Shown here: one piece after another, positions 7,601-15,535 of the stretch
Numbering within the stretch: the first letter of the stretch is position 1
Layout: every line of letters starts with the position of its first letter
Source: Plantibacter flavus
GTDB lineage: Bacteria; Actinomycetota; Actinomycetes; Actinomycetales; Microbacteriaceae
DNA length: 64,000 bases
Reading direction: 5' to 3'
NCBI RefSeq assembly: GCF_900177615.1
Contig: NZ_FXAP01000001.1
Location: 130,825 to 194,824, forward strand
Notes under the pieces: model-generated
Database searches by the model: none
Seen by the model: only the letters and a program-made list of their open reading frames with translations
What the model was told of the DNA's origin: nothing
Program-made: the position numbers and the translations under genes

Positions 7601-9896
7601 CATCGAGGTCCTGCCGGGCAAGGTCGCTTCCGTCCCGGTGCTCTCGAACGACTCCGACCCGAACGGGTACACGCTCAAGCTCGCACCGAAGCTGCTCTCG
7701 GTGGACGACGGCCTCACCGCCGAAGTCAGCAAGAGCCGCGTCGTCATCGAAGTGCCGGAGGAGGAGGCGTTCTTCACCGTCCGATACCAGATCACCAACG
7801 GCAAGGGCGGTATCGACAGCGCCTACATCCAGGTCAAAGTCACGAAGGACGCGAAGCCGCAGTTCCCCGAGGCCGACGACCACGTGCTGGAGGACGCCGA
7901 CATCGTCGGCAAGAAGACGATCGACATCGACGTGCTCGACGGCGCGCAGAACCCCGGCGGTCTGATCGACGATCTCCAGCCGAGCCTCGAAGGTGTGAAC
8001 GCCGCCTCCGGTGAGGTCCGCGACGGTGGCACCATCCGGGTGACCCTCACCGACCGGCGCCAGGCGATCGCCTACCGGCTGACGGACCCGGTCACGACGC
8101 TGAGTGGTGCCGCGTTCATCATCGTGCCGGCGGCGACCGACGGCGAGCCACCGCGGATGAAGAGTCCGCTGCCCGAGCAGATCGTGAAGGTCAACGAGAC
8201 CCGCACCTGGAAGCTCTCGGACATCACCGAGGCGCCGTCAGGCAAGCCCGTCACGATCGCCTCCGAGGGCAGCGTCGTCAACTTCCGTGGCAACGGCACC
8301 TCGAGCTACGTCGACGACGCCACGATCACCTTCACTCCGGCGAAGGACTACCGCGGCCCGGCCTCGGTGAGCTTCGAGGCGACGGACGGCCGTGAGAGCA
8401 AGCTGCTCACGCTGCCGATCACGGTGGGCGATCCGGACCTCGAGGACGTGCCACCGACGTTCACGCCGGTGACGATCCCTGTCGAGGCGGGTGAAGCGGC
8501 GATCGTCGTCGACCTCCGCGCCTCGAGCGACCATCCGAACCCGAAGATCCTGGCTGCGTTGTCGTACCAGGGGCTCACCGGAACCACAGCCGGTATCCAG
8601 GGCTCCTTGTCCGGCTCGCAGTTGTCGGTCTCCGCGCCGCAGGGCACGCAGCCGGGGACGTCGGCGACGTTGAACTTCACGGTGACCTACAAGGAGTACT
8701 CGATCCCCGGATCGGTGCAGGTGCAGGTCGTGTCCTCGACCCGCCCACTCCCACGGGCGATCGACGACCGCGTCGAAGAGGGCCGGAAGAACAAGGCCGA
8801 GTCGATCAGTGTGCTCACCAACGACTACAACCCGTTCCCCGACACCCCGCTCAAGATCGTCGACGCCACCGTGGAGAGCGCGCCGGCCGGTGGAGCGACG
8901 GCGACCTTCTCCGGTGGCACGGTGACGGTCACCCCCGGTTCGTCGAAGAGCGGGACCGTGAGCGTCATCTACACGGTCCAGGACGCGACGAACGACCCGA
9001 ACCGGAAGGTCCAGGGCCGCATCACGGTCGTCGTGAAGGACGTCCCCGATCCGCCGACCATCGCGGTCAAGAGCGCGAAGAGCGGCAAGATCGTCGTCGT
9101 GGTCGGCGGTTCACCGGCGAGCAATGGCGCGCCGATCCAGTCGCACTCGGTGAGTTGGAGCGGAGGCACCGACCGGCAATGCGTTCCGGGCAACGACTGC
9201 TCCTTCGACGTCACGAACGGTCAGTCCTACACGTTCAGCGCCTATGCCACCAACTCGGTCGGCAACAGTGCGAACTCCGAGACGAAGACCGCGACCGCCT
9301 ACGGCGTGCCGAGCGCGCCGCAGAACCCCTCGATCGACTCGTCCGGTGATGCTCCGTCGACGCTGACGATGCGGTGGTCGGCCCCGGCGGACACCGGCGG
9401 CCGCGTCGATTCGTACACATGGCGGGTGATGAAGGGCTCGAGTGCGGTGTACTCCGGCGAATCCACGGGCACCAAGGTGATGCAGGGCCAGGTCCCGTCC
9501 GGCACCTACCAGCTCTACGTCTCCGCGACTGGGCCGGGCGGTACCGGTCCCGAGGCCGGGCCGGTCCAGGTCACGGTGAACGACCCGCCGCCGAAGAATC
9601 CGACCGGCTCCATCAGCCGCGGTGCCGGTCCGGTCACCTGCCCGAGCGATGGACGTCCCGGGTGTTACCGGGTCGTCGTGAACTGGAACGACTTCGAACC
9701 AGGTAGCTACCGTCTCGACCTCTACGAGAACGGATCCGTCGTCAGCACGCTCGACGGCCAGAACATCGGTGCGAGCGGGAGCGCGCAGTTCACTCGCCTC
9801 TACGGCAAGACCAACTTCTCCCTGTACGTGAAGTTCACGCGTCTGTCCGATGGCAAGAGCTGGGACGTCGCGCAGACCAACGGCACCGACTGGTGA
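4650..9896 (+). CDS. Giant membrane-anchored Ig/cadherin-like and Fn3 repeat protein
   Basis: The protein has 1748 residues and starts at GTG 4650 after a GGGGGAT ribosome site. A signal-anchor helix lies at about 13-32 after a basic stretch (RKRKTAAS). Residues about 35-370 form a domain rich in short beta-strand repeats, possibly a propeller. An acidic linker follows. From about 394 to 1465 there are at least nine repeats of about 95-100 residues marked by a strand plus ND..P.G motif (LLDNDSDPDGD, LANDESPGGQ, LENDYHPD, LSNDSDPNG, LTNDYNPF), typical of bacterial Ig/cadherin-like repeats. Two Fn3-type domains occupy about 1468-1660, before a C-terminal beta domain with one Cys pair. No LPxTG or C-terminal membrane anchor is seen. 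It is probably the extracellular effector of the operon; ligand unknown. Confidence 0.92.
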   Translation: MSNWSAWLRKRKTAASITALSVLVAVPVTAALIHQGFPVTEVDLESRDVWVTNGESLLAGRLNDQISELDGAVSTASNNADVLQDGDDVFLQDKALSSLERIDPAFTSLIQRVSLPTGATVHYGGDRLSVVAGETGKLWSVDAAGELRFDPTETKPIVSIGKAGQAVVTSTGTILAVAPAKGILYRILPDGTKTESKLPKLDDYQLSAAGEQAVILDVKSGDLVKQDGSVVELPGKPLKIQEPSASDDAAVIATGDSLVRVPLGGGDPEVLDADVVTAATSAAEVTAPVNLDGCMHGAWASSSRYAAECADKKPVIEDINPETIGQQLVFRVNRSVIALNNIQTGNSWLVQANMRLVDNWDEVTPPQEEDGEDGDEKASEQSFEDTLAERTEQNRPPIARDDAFGVRPGRATVLPLLDNDSDPDGDVLTIQNTTDVAAETGKLEYIDGGRALQFTPAEGFVAGTTSFRYSVSDGRPGGVADAVVSIAIKPPEVNEPPTSHREAAVSVEAGQTVTYNVLADWRDPDGDDIFLQSASPASGDLVRFTPDGFVTFTHASPEMGPRDVKFVVSDGVTSAEGTLKVDVQPAGALSPIGTPDFVSTFVGESAQVLPLANDQSPSGAPLGLIGVEALQGGLVSSPSLEKQSVTVSSNEPGTYYLKYTLGAGIASSIGLIRVDVLEKPTDVLPPVAVKDEGYLRPNETITIPVLANDESPGGQVLAVQSVSIPDESTSLSVEVLDSAVIRVSSSAPIERQLQFTYVVSDGTSSATAAVTVVPVPPLPKHQAPVATDDAVVVRAGDIANVAVLENDYHPDAAVMLVDRELVDVPTAGLAFVDDDEVRFQAPSEPGTYTTTYRVYDTFGEADTATVTFNVVGEDKKNNQPPVPQLLTSRVFAGATVRVDVPLDGLDPNGDSVVVDDIASAPLLGRVIEQGSTWFVYEAAPDSSGTDTFQYRVKDTYGAVAVGTIKIGVIGRPEVDGQPNAVDDYIEVLPGKVASVPVLSNDSDPNGYTLKLAPKLLSVDDGLTAEVSKSRVVIEVPEEEAFFTVRYQITNGKGGIDSAYIQVKVTKDAKPQFPEADDHVLEDADIVGKKTIDIDVLDGAQNPGGLIDDLQPSLEGVNAASGEVRDGGTIRVTLTDRRQAIAYRLTDPVTTLSGAAFIIVPAATDGEPPRMKSPLPEQIVKVNETRTWKLSDITEAPSGKPVTIASEGSVVNFRGNGTSSYVDDATITFTPAKDYRGPASVSFEATDGRESKLLTLPITVGDPDLEDVPPTFTPVTIPVEAGEAAIVVDLRASSDHPNPKILAALSYQGLTGTTAGIQGSLSGSQLSVSAPQGTQPGTSATLNFTVTYKEYSIPGSVQVQVVSSTRPLPRAIDDRVEEGRKNKAESISVLTNDYNPFPDTPLKIVDATVESAPAGGATATFSGGTVTVTPGSSKSGTVSVIYTVQDATNDPNRKVQGRITVVVKDVPDPPTIAVKSAKSGKIVVVVGGSPASNGAPIQSHSVSWSGGTDRQCVPGNDCSFDVTNGQSYTFSAYATNSVGNSANSETKTATAYGVPSAPQNPSIDSSGDAPSTLTMRWSAPADTGGRVDSYTWRVMKGSSAVYSGESTGTKVMQGQVPSGTYQLYVSATGPGGTGPEAGPVQVTVNDPPPKNPTGSISRGAGPVTCPSDGRPGCYRVVVNWNDFEPGSYRLDLYENGSVVSTLDGQNIGASGSAQFTRLYGKTNFSLYVKFTRLSDGKSWDVAQTNGTDW

Positions 9897-9941
9897 CCAC
9901 CGTTCCGAAATCCACCCCATGAGAAAGCACCCAACACCCCT

Positions 9942-10910
9942 ATGACTGTCACGCAGGAACAGGCCACCTGGTTCGCCGACGCGTTCGGCAAGCTCGTCGG
10001 CAACGTCGAGCAGGCCATCCTCGGCAAGGAGCACGTCATCAAGCTCGTCGTCACGGCCATGCTCTCGGAGGGCCACGTGCTCCTCGAGGACTACCCGGGC
10101 ACCGGCAAGACCGTGCTCGCCAAGGCCCTCGCGAACACGCTCGACGGCACGAGCTCGCGGATCCAGTTCACGCCCGACCTCCTGCCGTCCGACGTCACCG
10201 GTGTGACGATCTACGACCAGGGCAAGGGGATCTTCGAGTTCCACAAGGGACCGATCTTCGCCTCCATCGTGCTCGCGGACGAGATCAACCGTGCTTCGCC
10301 GAAGACGCAGTCGGCACTCCTCGAGGTCATGGAGGAGGGCATCGTCACGATCGACGGCACGAGCTACGAGGCCGGCCAGCCCTTCATGGTCATCGCGACG
10401 CAGAACCCGATCGAGCAGGCCGGCACGTACAAGCTGCCCGAGGCGCAGCTCGACCGCTTCCTCATCAAGACGACGCTCGGCTACCCGGACCGCCAGACCT
10501 CGGTGAACCTGCTCCTCGACGCGTCCAACCGAGCGCGTGCGACGAAGGTGCAGCCGATCATCGCGTCCAGTGCGGTCATCACCATGGCGCAGCTCGCGAC
10601 CGAGGTGCACGTCGACGGCAGCATCCTCGAGTACGTCGCCGACGTCGTCGCGGCGACGCGGGACGACCAGGACGTCGCGCTCGGCGTGAGCATGCGTGGT
10701 GCCTTGGCGCTCGTGCGTGCCGTCAAGACCTGGGCGATCTCGCAGGGCCGCACCTACGTCACCCCCGACGACGTCAACGACCTCGCGCAGGCCGTCCTCG
10801 CGCACCGCATCATCATCGACCCCGAGTCCGACTTCGCCGGCGTGACCGCGCAGGACGTCGTCGCCCGGGTCCTCGTCAGTATCGCTCCGCCGGCCTACCG
10901 CGCCGCATGA
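9942..10910 (+). CDS. MoxR-family AAA+ ATPase
   Basis: The 322-residue protein has a Walker A motif, YPGTGKT, at about 50-57. Walker B is VLADEINRA, sensor 1 is FMVIATQNP, and the AAA lid is at the C-terminus. MoxR ATPases act as chaperone-like remodelling factors and are nearly always followed by a DUF58 gene, as here. The stop overlaps the next start in an ATGA, so the two are translationally coupled. The upstream gap of 45 nt has only a weak purine stretch as ribosome site. It probably remodels the DUF58/transglutaminase membrane complex or the surface protein; this role is inferred from gene context. Confidence 0.95.
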   Translation: MTVTQEQATWFADAFGKLVGNVEQAILGKEHVIKLVVTAMLSEGHVLLEDYPGTGKTVLAKALANTLDGTSSRIQFTPDLLPSDVTGVTIYDQGKGIFEFHKGPIFASIVLADEINRASPKTQSALLEVMEEGIVTIDGTSYEAGQPFMVIATQNPIEQAGTYKLPEAQLDRFLIKTTLGYPDRQTSVNLLLDASNRARATKVQPIIASSAVITMAQLATEVHVDGSILEYVADVVAATRDDQDVALGVSMRGALALVRAVKTWAISQGRTYVTPDDVNDLAQAVLAHRIIIDPESDFAGVTAQDVVARVLVSIAPPAYRAA

Positions 10911-12286
10911 GCGAGACCCTCGAGCAGCGCGCCGCCACCGCGCCGGACGGAACCGACCCGGTCCGCACGGCGTCGGTCGGCGCGCCTGTCGAGGCGGGCA
11001 CCGACGGCCCCGATGCGCACACCGACGGTGCACCGATCCCGGCTCGACGGCCGAACGCAGTCCGCGGTCTCGTCGACGGCATCGGTGCCGTCGTCGTGCC
11101 GTGGGCCCGGGTCGCCTGGACGGCAGCGCAGCCCGTGCTCGCCGTGGTCAGCGGCCTCGGGTGGGTCGTCCTGACGATCGGCGTCATCGCGACGGTCGCC
11201 GGCTTCATCCTGGGGTGGGCGGAGCTCGTCTTCCTCGGCTTCGTGCCGTTGGCCGCGTTGCTGGCCTCCGTCGCCTACCTCTTCGGGCGGTCGACCTTCC
11301 GCATCTCCATCCACTTGAACCCCAGCCGGGTCACCGTCGGGGAGCGCGCGATCGGGCAGGTCCTCATCGCCAACCCGGGTAACCGCGCCACGACGCCCAC
11401 GCGCCTCGAGGTGCCCGTGGGCTACGGCCTCGCGGAGTTCGCGATCCCGGCGATCCCGAAGGACGGCGAGCACGAGGAACTGTTCGCCGTCCCGACGAAC
11501 CGGCGAGCCGTCATCCCGGCCGGTCCCGCCGTGTCGGTCCGTGGCGACCAGCTCGGTCTGTTGCGCCGCGAGGTGCGCTGGACGGAACCGGTCGAGCTCT
11601 TCGTGCATCCCGAGACCACGCGCCTCCACCCGACGGCCGCCGGTCTCATCCGCGACCTGGAGGGCCTCGTCACGAAGACCATCACGAACAACGACATCTC
11701 CTTCCACGCGCTCCGCGGGTACGTCCCCGGCGACGACCGCCGCTACATCCACTGGAAGTCCTCCGCGAAGACGGGCCAGCTCATGGTGCGGCAGTTCGAG
11801 GAGACGCGGCGGTCGCAGCTCACCATGGTGATGACGACCGACTCCCGCTACTACGCCGACGACGAGGACGAGTTCGAGTTGGCGGTGTCGCTCACCGCGT
11901 CGATCGCGACCCAGGTGATCCTCGACCAGGTCCCGATCAGCGTCGTGACCGATCGGCTCGCATTGCGGACCCACACCGTGACCTCCTTCCTCGACGACAG
12001 CTGCCGGCTGCAGCTCGCCGAGGGCACCTTCGACACCCCGCGCACCTTCGCCCGGGAGACCACGAAGCGTCTTCCCGCGCCGAGCGTCGTCATCATCGTC
12101 GCCGGTTCGCGACTCGAGGCGCAGGAGTACCGGGGCATCCAGCGCCTCTTCGGTCCCGACGTCAACGTGTTCGGCATCCGCGTCGAACGCGGTGCACGGG
12201 CCGGCATCAAGGACGTCGCCGGGATGAACGTCATGACGGTCGGGGCCCTGAGCGACCTCGCCAAGGTCATGTCGAGGGCCCTGTGA
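10907..12286 (+). CDS. DUF58 membrane protein
   Basis: The protein has 459 residues. After a Pro/Thr-rich cytosolic start, two close transmembrane helices lie at about 72-125. An immunoglobulin-like segment follows, and then the DUF58 signature, LRGYVPGDDRRYIHWKSSA, at about 268-286. The C-terminal half has a von Willebrand A-like fold (MVMTTDSRYY, VIIVAGSRLE). DUF58 proteins are the usual partners of MoxR ATPases. The start overlaps the MoxR stop and its own stop overlaps the start of the transglutaminase-like gene (GTGA), so MoxR, DUF58 and the next gene form one tightly coupled unit. Confidence 0.93.
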   Translation: MSETLEQRAATAPDGTDPVRTASVGAPVEAGTDGPDAHTDGAPIPARRPNAVRGLVDGIGAVVVPWARVAWTAAQPVLAVVSGLGWVVLTIGVIATVAGFILGWAELVFLGFVPLAALLASVAYLFGRSTFRISIHLNPSRVTVGERAIGQVLIANPGNRATTPTRLEVPVGYGLAEFAIPAIPKDGEHEELFAVPTNRRAVIPAGPAVSVRGDQLGLLRREVRWTEPVELFVHPETTRLHPTAAGLIRDLEGLVTKTITNNDISFHALRGYVPGDDRRYIHWKSSAKTGQLMVRQFEETRRSQLTMVMTTDSRYYADDEDEFELAVSLTASIATQVILDQVPISVVTDRLALRTHTVTSFLDDSCRLQLAEGTFDTPRTFARETTKRLPAPSVVIIVAGSRLEAQEYRGIQRLFGPDVNVFGIRVERGARAGIKDVAGMNVMTVGALSDLAKVMSRAL

Positions 12287-14736
12287 GCGGGGTCGACGAG
12301 CGCACGACCGTGCGTCCTGGACGCGTTCCCGCCGGCTCGGCCGCGGACGTCGACGTCCAGGGCATCGTCCCGACCTTCGTCGCGCCGTGGCCGTTGCCCG
12401 GCCGCTCCTGGATCGACCTCGCGGTCGTCTTCGTCCTCGCGGCCCTCGGCCTGCTCGGCTTCGGTGCGGCGCTCAGTGGCACCGGGTTCCTCCTCGCCGG
12501 CCTCGGCGGTCTCGCGCTCGGCATGGCGGTCGGTGTCGCCTCCCACGCCCTCCGGCTGAACGCCCTCCTGACCGGCCTCTCGACCGTCCTCGTCTTCTCC
12601 GTCTTCGGCAGTGCCCTGGCGATGCCGTCGGTCGCGACGTTCGCGGTCCTCCCGAACCTGCGGACTCTCGGTGGCATCAGTATCGGGGCGGTGTTCGGGT
12701 GGAAGGACTTCGTCACCCTGCAGACCCCGCTGAGCGCGCCCGCCTACATCATGACCCTGCCCTACGTCGCGGGGATGCTCGTCGGGGTCGTCTCCGCCGT
12801 GCTCGCCGTCCGATGGCTGCCGCGCCGTCCGCAGGTCGCCGTGCGCTGCGCCATCCTGCTCGTCGGCCCGACCGTGCTGTACGCGCTCGGTGTCCTGCTC
12901 GGCACGCAGACGCCCTTCCTGGCGGCCGTCCGCGGGATCGCGTTCGCGCTGATCGCCCTCCTGTGGCTCGGGTGGCGGCCGGGTGCCGGCCGTGGTGAGA
13001 ACGCTGCAGCGTCGACCACCGCCGTCCTCCGTCGCAAGAAGATCATCGGCACGGTCGTGCTCGCCGCCGTCGCGGTCGTCGTCGGTGGCGGCGCGGCCGT
13101 GGTCGCCTCGCCGCCCACGGACTCCCGGTTCGTCCTCCGCGAGGTCGTCACGCCGCCGTTCGACCCGCTGAAGTACCCCAGCCCGCTCGCCGGGTTCCGC
13201 GAGTACACGAAGGACCTCGCCGAGACGAAGCTCTTCACCGCCACCGGGCTCAAGCCGGGGGATCGGATCCGCCTCGCGGCCATGGACAGCTACGACGGGC
13301 GGCTGTGGACCGTCTCAGGGCCGTCCACGGCGACCGACGGCTCGGGTGCCTTCGAGCTCGTCGGCGACCACCTTCCCGGACCGCAGCTCATGACGCCTGG
13401 TACCGACCGAAGGGTGTCGATCGACATCACCGGTTACGACGACATCTGGGTGCCCGGTGTCGGGTACCCGAGCGCGCTCACCCTCGACGGCAAGGCCGCG
13501 GATCGATCCGAGGACATCCGCTACAACGCCGAGAGCGGGGCGGCCGTGATCACCTCCGGCCTCGGGGCGGGCGACGGGTACGAGGAGCAGACCACGACGC
13601 AAGCGGTCCCGAGCGAGACGACCCTCGCCACGACCCCGACGGCCGCGGTCGAGCTGCCGCCCGTCACGAACATCCCCGACATCGTCGTCGCGAAGGCCTC
13701 GGAGTTCGTCGGCACCGAGACGACGCCGATGGGGCAGCTGCGCGCGATCGAGCAGACGCTCCGCACGACCGGGTTCCTCAGCCACGGGCTCGCCTCGGAC
13801 AGCTCTCCGTCGCGGGCAGGCCACGGCGCCGACCGGATGTCGGAGCTGTTCACCCGCACACCGATGGTCGGCGACGAGGAGCAGTACGCCTCGGCGTTCG
13901 CCCTCATGGCCCGCTCGCTCGGCTACCCCGCGCGGGTCGTCATGGGCTTCGCGCCCGAGGTGACCGAGGGTCAGACTTCCGTGCAGGTCGTCGGGGACGA
14001 CGTGACGGCGTGGGTCGAGGTGCCCTTCGAGGGCTATGGCTGGGTCGCGTTCTCGCCGACCCCCGATGAGACCGAGATCCCGCAGGACCAGGATCCGAAG
14101 CCCAAGACCGAGCCGCAGCCGCAGGTGCGTCAGCCTCCGCGCAGTGACAACCTCGACGACAGCCTCCTGACCGAGGCCTCGATCGACGACGGCGACGACA
14201 AGGACAAGAACGACGGACTCGTGATCCCGGAGTGGGTGTGGTGGCTCGCGCTGATCGTGGGTGTCCCGGTGTCGTTGTACGTCATCCCGCTCCTCGCCAT
14301 CTCCGGCGCGAAGCGTCGGCGGACGAGGCGTCGCCGCGCGGGCAGTGGTGACCGCAGCGCCGCCGGTGCGTGGGACGAGCTGATCGACCGCTACGCCGAG
14401 CTCGGGTACACGGTGCCTCCGGCCGCCACGCGGTCGACCACGGCGTCCATGCTCGGTGCCCAGGAACCGGAGGGCGCGACCACGCTCACCGCGCTCGCGG
14501 GGACGACCGACGATGTCGTCTTCTCCGGTCGTGACGTGGATTACACGACGGCCGACGAGCTGTGGCAGCGGTCGGAGGCCGAGGCGTCACGGGCACAGGG
14601 AGCGCTCGGCTGGTTCGCCCGCCAGCGGAGCCGGTTCCGCTACCGCGCGAAGCGCAGTCTCGTGAGCCGGCTGCAGCCGTCCGGTGCGCTCGCGCGTCGA
14701 GCAGCACGCGACCAGCGCGCCGCCGGAGGTCGCTGA
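12283..14736 (+). CDS. TgpA-type membrane transglutaminase homologue, catalytic triad lost
   Basis: The protein has 817 residues. Six or seven transmembrane helices fill about 40-270. An extracytoplasmic transglutaminase-like core covers about 330-600, another helix follows near 650-675, and a cytosolic tail closes the protein. The family order is kept, but the catalytic positions differ. Where active members have GDCEQ(F/Y)ASAF, this protein reads GDEEQYASAF (Glu532). Where they have HAWVEV, it reads TAWVEV (Thr575). Where they have FDPTP, it reads FSPTP (Ser591). So Cys, His and Asp are all replaced, and the protein probably cannot cross-link or hydrolyse. It may serve as a scaffold or peptide-binding pseudoenzyme for the MoxR/DUF58 pair. 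No frameshift is seen, so it appears to be under selection. Confidence 0.9.
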   Translation: MSGVDERTTVRPGRVPAGSAADVDVQGIVPTFVAPWPLPGRSWIDLAVVFVLAALGLLGFGAALSGTGFLLAGLGGLALGMAVGVASHALRLNALLTGLSTVLVFSVFGSALAMPSVATFAVLPNLRTLGGISIGAVFGWKDFVTLQTPLSAPAYIMTLPYVAGMLVGVVSAVLAVRWLPRRPQVAVRCAILLVGPTVLYALGVLLGTQTPFLAAVRGIAFALIALLWLGWRPGAGRGENAAASTTAVLRRKKIIGTVVLAAVAVVVGGGAAVVASPPTDSRFVLREVVTPPFDPLKYPSPLAGFREYTKDLAETKLFTATGLKPGDRIRLAAMDSYDGRLWTVSGPSTATDGSGAFELVGDHLPGPQLMTPGTDRRVSIDITGYDDIWVPGVGYPSALTLDGKAADRSEDIRYNAESGAAVITSGLGAGDGYEEQTTTQAVPSETTLATTPTAAVELPPVTNIPDIVVAKASEFVGTETTPMGQLRAIEQTLRTTGFLSHGLASDSSPSRAGHGADRMSELFTRTPMVGDEEQYASAFALMARSLGYPARVVMGFAPEVTEGQTSVQVVGDDVTAWVEVPFEGYGWVAFSPTPDETEIPQDQDPKPKTEPQPQVRQPPRSDNLDDSLLTEASIDDGDDKDKNDGLVIPEWVWWLALIVGVPVSLYVIPLLAISGAKRRRTRRRRAGSGDRSAAGAWDELIDRYAELGYTVPPAATRSTTASMLGAQEPEGATTLTALAGTTDDVVFSGRDVDYTTADELWQRSEAEASRAQGALGWFARQRSRFRYRAKRSLVSRLQPSGALARRAARDQRAAGGR

Positions 14737-15415
14737 GGCCGATGCGGCCGCCGAGGCACTACCCTCGGTGAGTATGGAGCGCTCGCTCGAGACCAGCGTG
14801 AGCCAGGCCGTCGACGCCTGGCTCCGGTGGTTGCCGCGCTGGCACCCCGCCGCCCACCGCGGACGCACCCGGATCTGCCGCCGGTGCATCGGGTCGCCGA
14901 TCCTGCGAGCGGCCGGCCTCGTCGACGACGTCCCGCACCAGGTGCAGCACGGCCTCGCCACCCGGATGAAGGCCCTCGTCGACCATGCCGTGGCCGAGTA
15001 CACCGAGCGGAACCTCCCCGTCCTCCGCGCCGAACTGCGCGCGGCGGACCTGCGCGAGGCGCAGCGCTCCTACCGCCCGGGGGAGGGACTCGACCCGGAG
15101 TTCGACGGGCTGCAGCTCGACCCCGACCCGGATCCCGAGCAGCCCTACCTCTTCACCCTCGCGGAGCTCGGCGAATCCCAGGCGAGGACCGTCCCGCCAC
15201 CGCCGCCGTTGTCGGACGACGCGAAGGAGGCGCTGCGTACCGAGATCGCCCTCGCCGACCAGTGCGCGAACGAGACCGGGCGCCGCATCTGCGAACTCCT
15301 GGTCGGGCATCGCCTCGCCATCCACGACGCCGTCGAGCGGTACGTCGAACCGCAGGTCACCGCGCTCCTCGACGACCTCGCGCTCGAGCTGGATTCGCCC
15401 AGCTCGCCCTGGTAG
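14684..15415 (+). CDS. Unrecognised cytosolic protein with a CxxC motif
   Basis: The protein has up to 243 residues and no transmembrane segment. I do not recognise the family. A basic segment with RICRRCIGSP near residue 65 could be half of a metal site; two further Cys occur in ADQCANETGRRICE near 200. The middle is acidic and Pro-rich. The start is uncertain: GTG 14684 overlaps the previous gene by 53 nt, while ATG 14774 (MERSLETSV) gives 213 residues without overlap. Neither has a clear ribosome site. It lies in the same orientation as the transglutaminase-like gene and probably closes that operon. Confidence 0.65.
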   Translation: MRSRVEQHATSAPPEVAEADAAAEALPSVSMERSLETSVSQAVDAWLRWLPRWHPAAHRGRTRICRRCIGSPILRAAGLVDDVPHQVQHGLATRMKALVDHAVAEYTERNLPVLRAELRAADLREAQRSYRPGEGLDPEFDGLQLDPDPDPEQPYLFTLAELGESQARTVPPPPPLSDDAKEALRTEIALADQCANETGRRICELLVGHRLAIHDAVERYVEPQVTALLDDLALELDSPSSPW

Positions 15416-15441
15416 CCGTCGGGGCTCACCCGAACGCAGGA

Positions 15442-15485
15442 GGGGAGATCTCCCCATCGTGCTGTCCGACACCCGTCACTATACT
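15442..15485 (+). promoter_or_regulatory. Promoter with a 14-bp palindrome upstream of the Gln-rich protein gene
   Basis: A strong -10, TATACT, lies at 15480-15485, with a poor -35 (TCGTGC, 15457-15462). Immediately upstream is a perfect palindrome, GGGGAGATCTCCCC (15442-15455). It could be an operator or the stem of a weak terminator for the preceding gene. The coding start is at 15536. Confidence 0.5.
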
Positions 15486-15535
15486 TTCGAGCACTTGTCA
15501 TCAGCACGATCCATGCTCATTGGGGGCGCAACACC

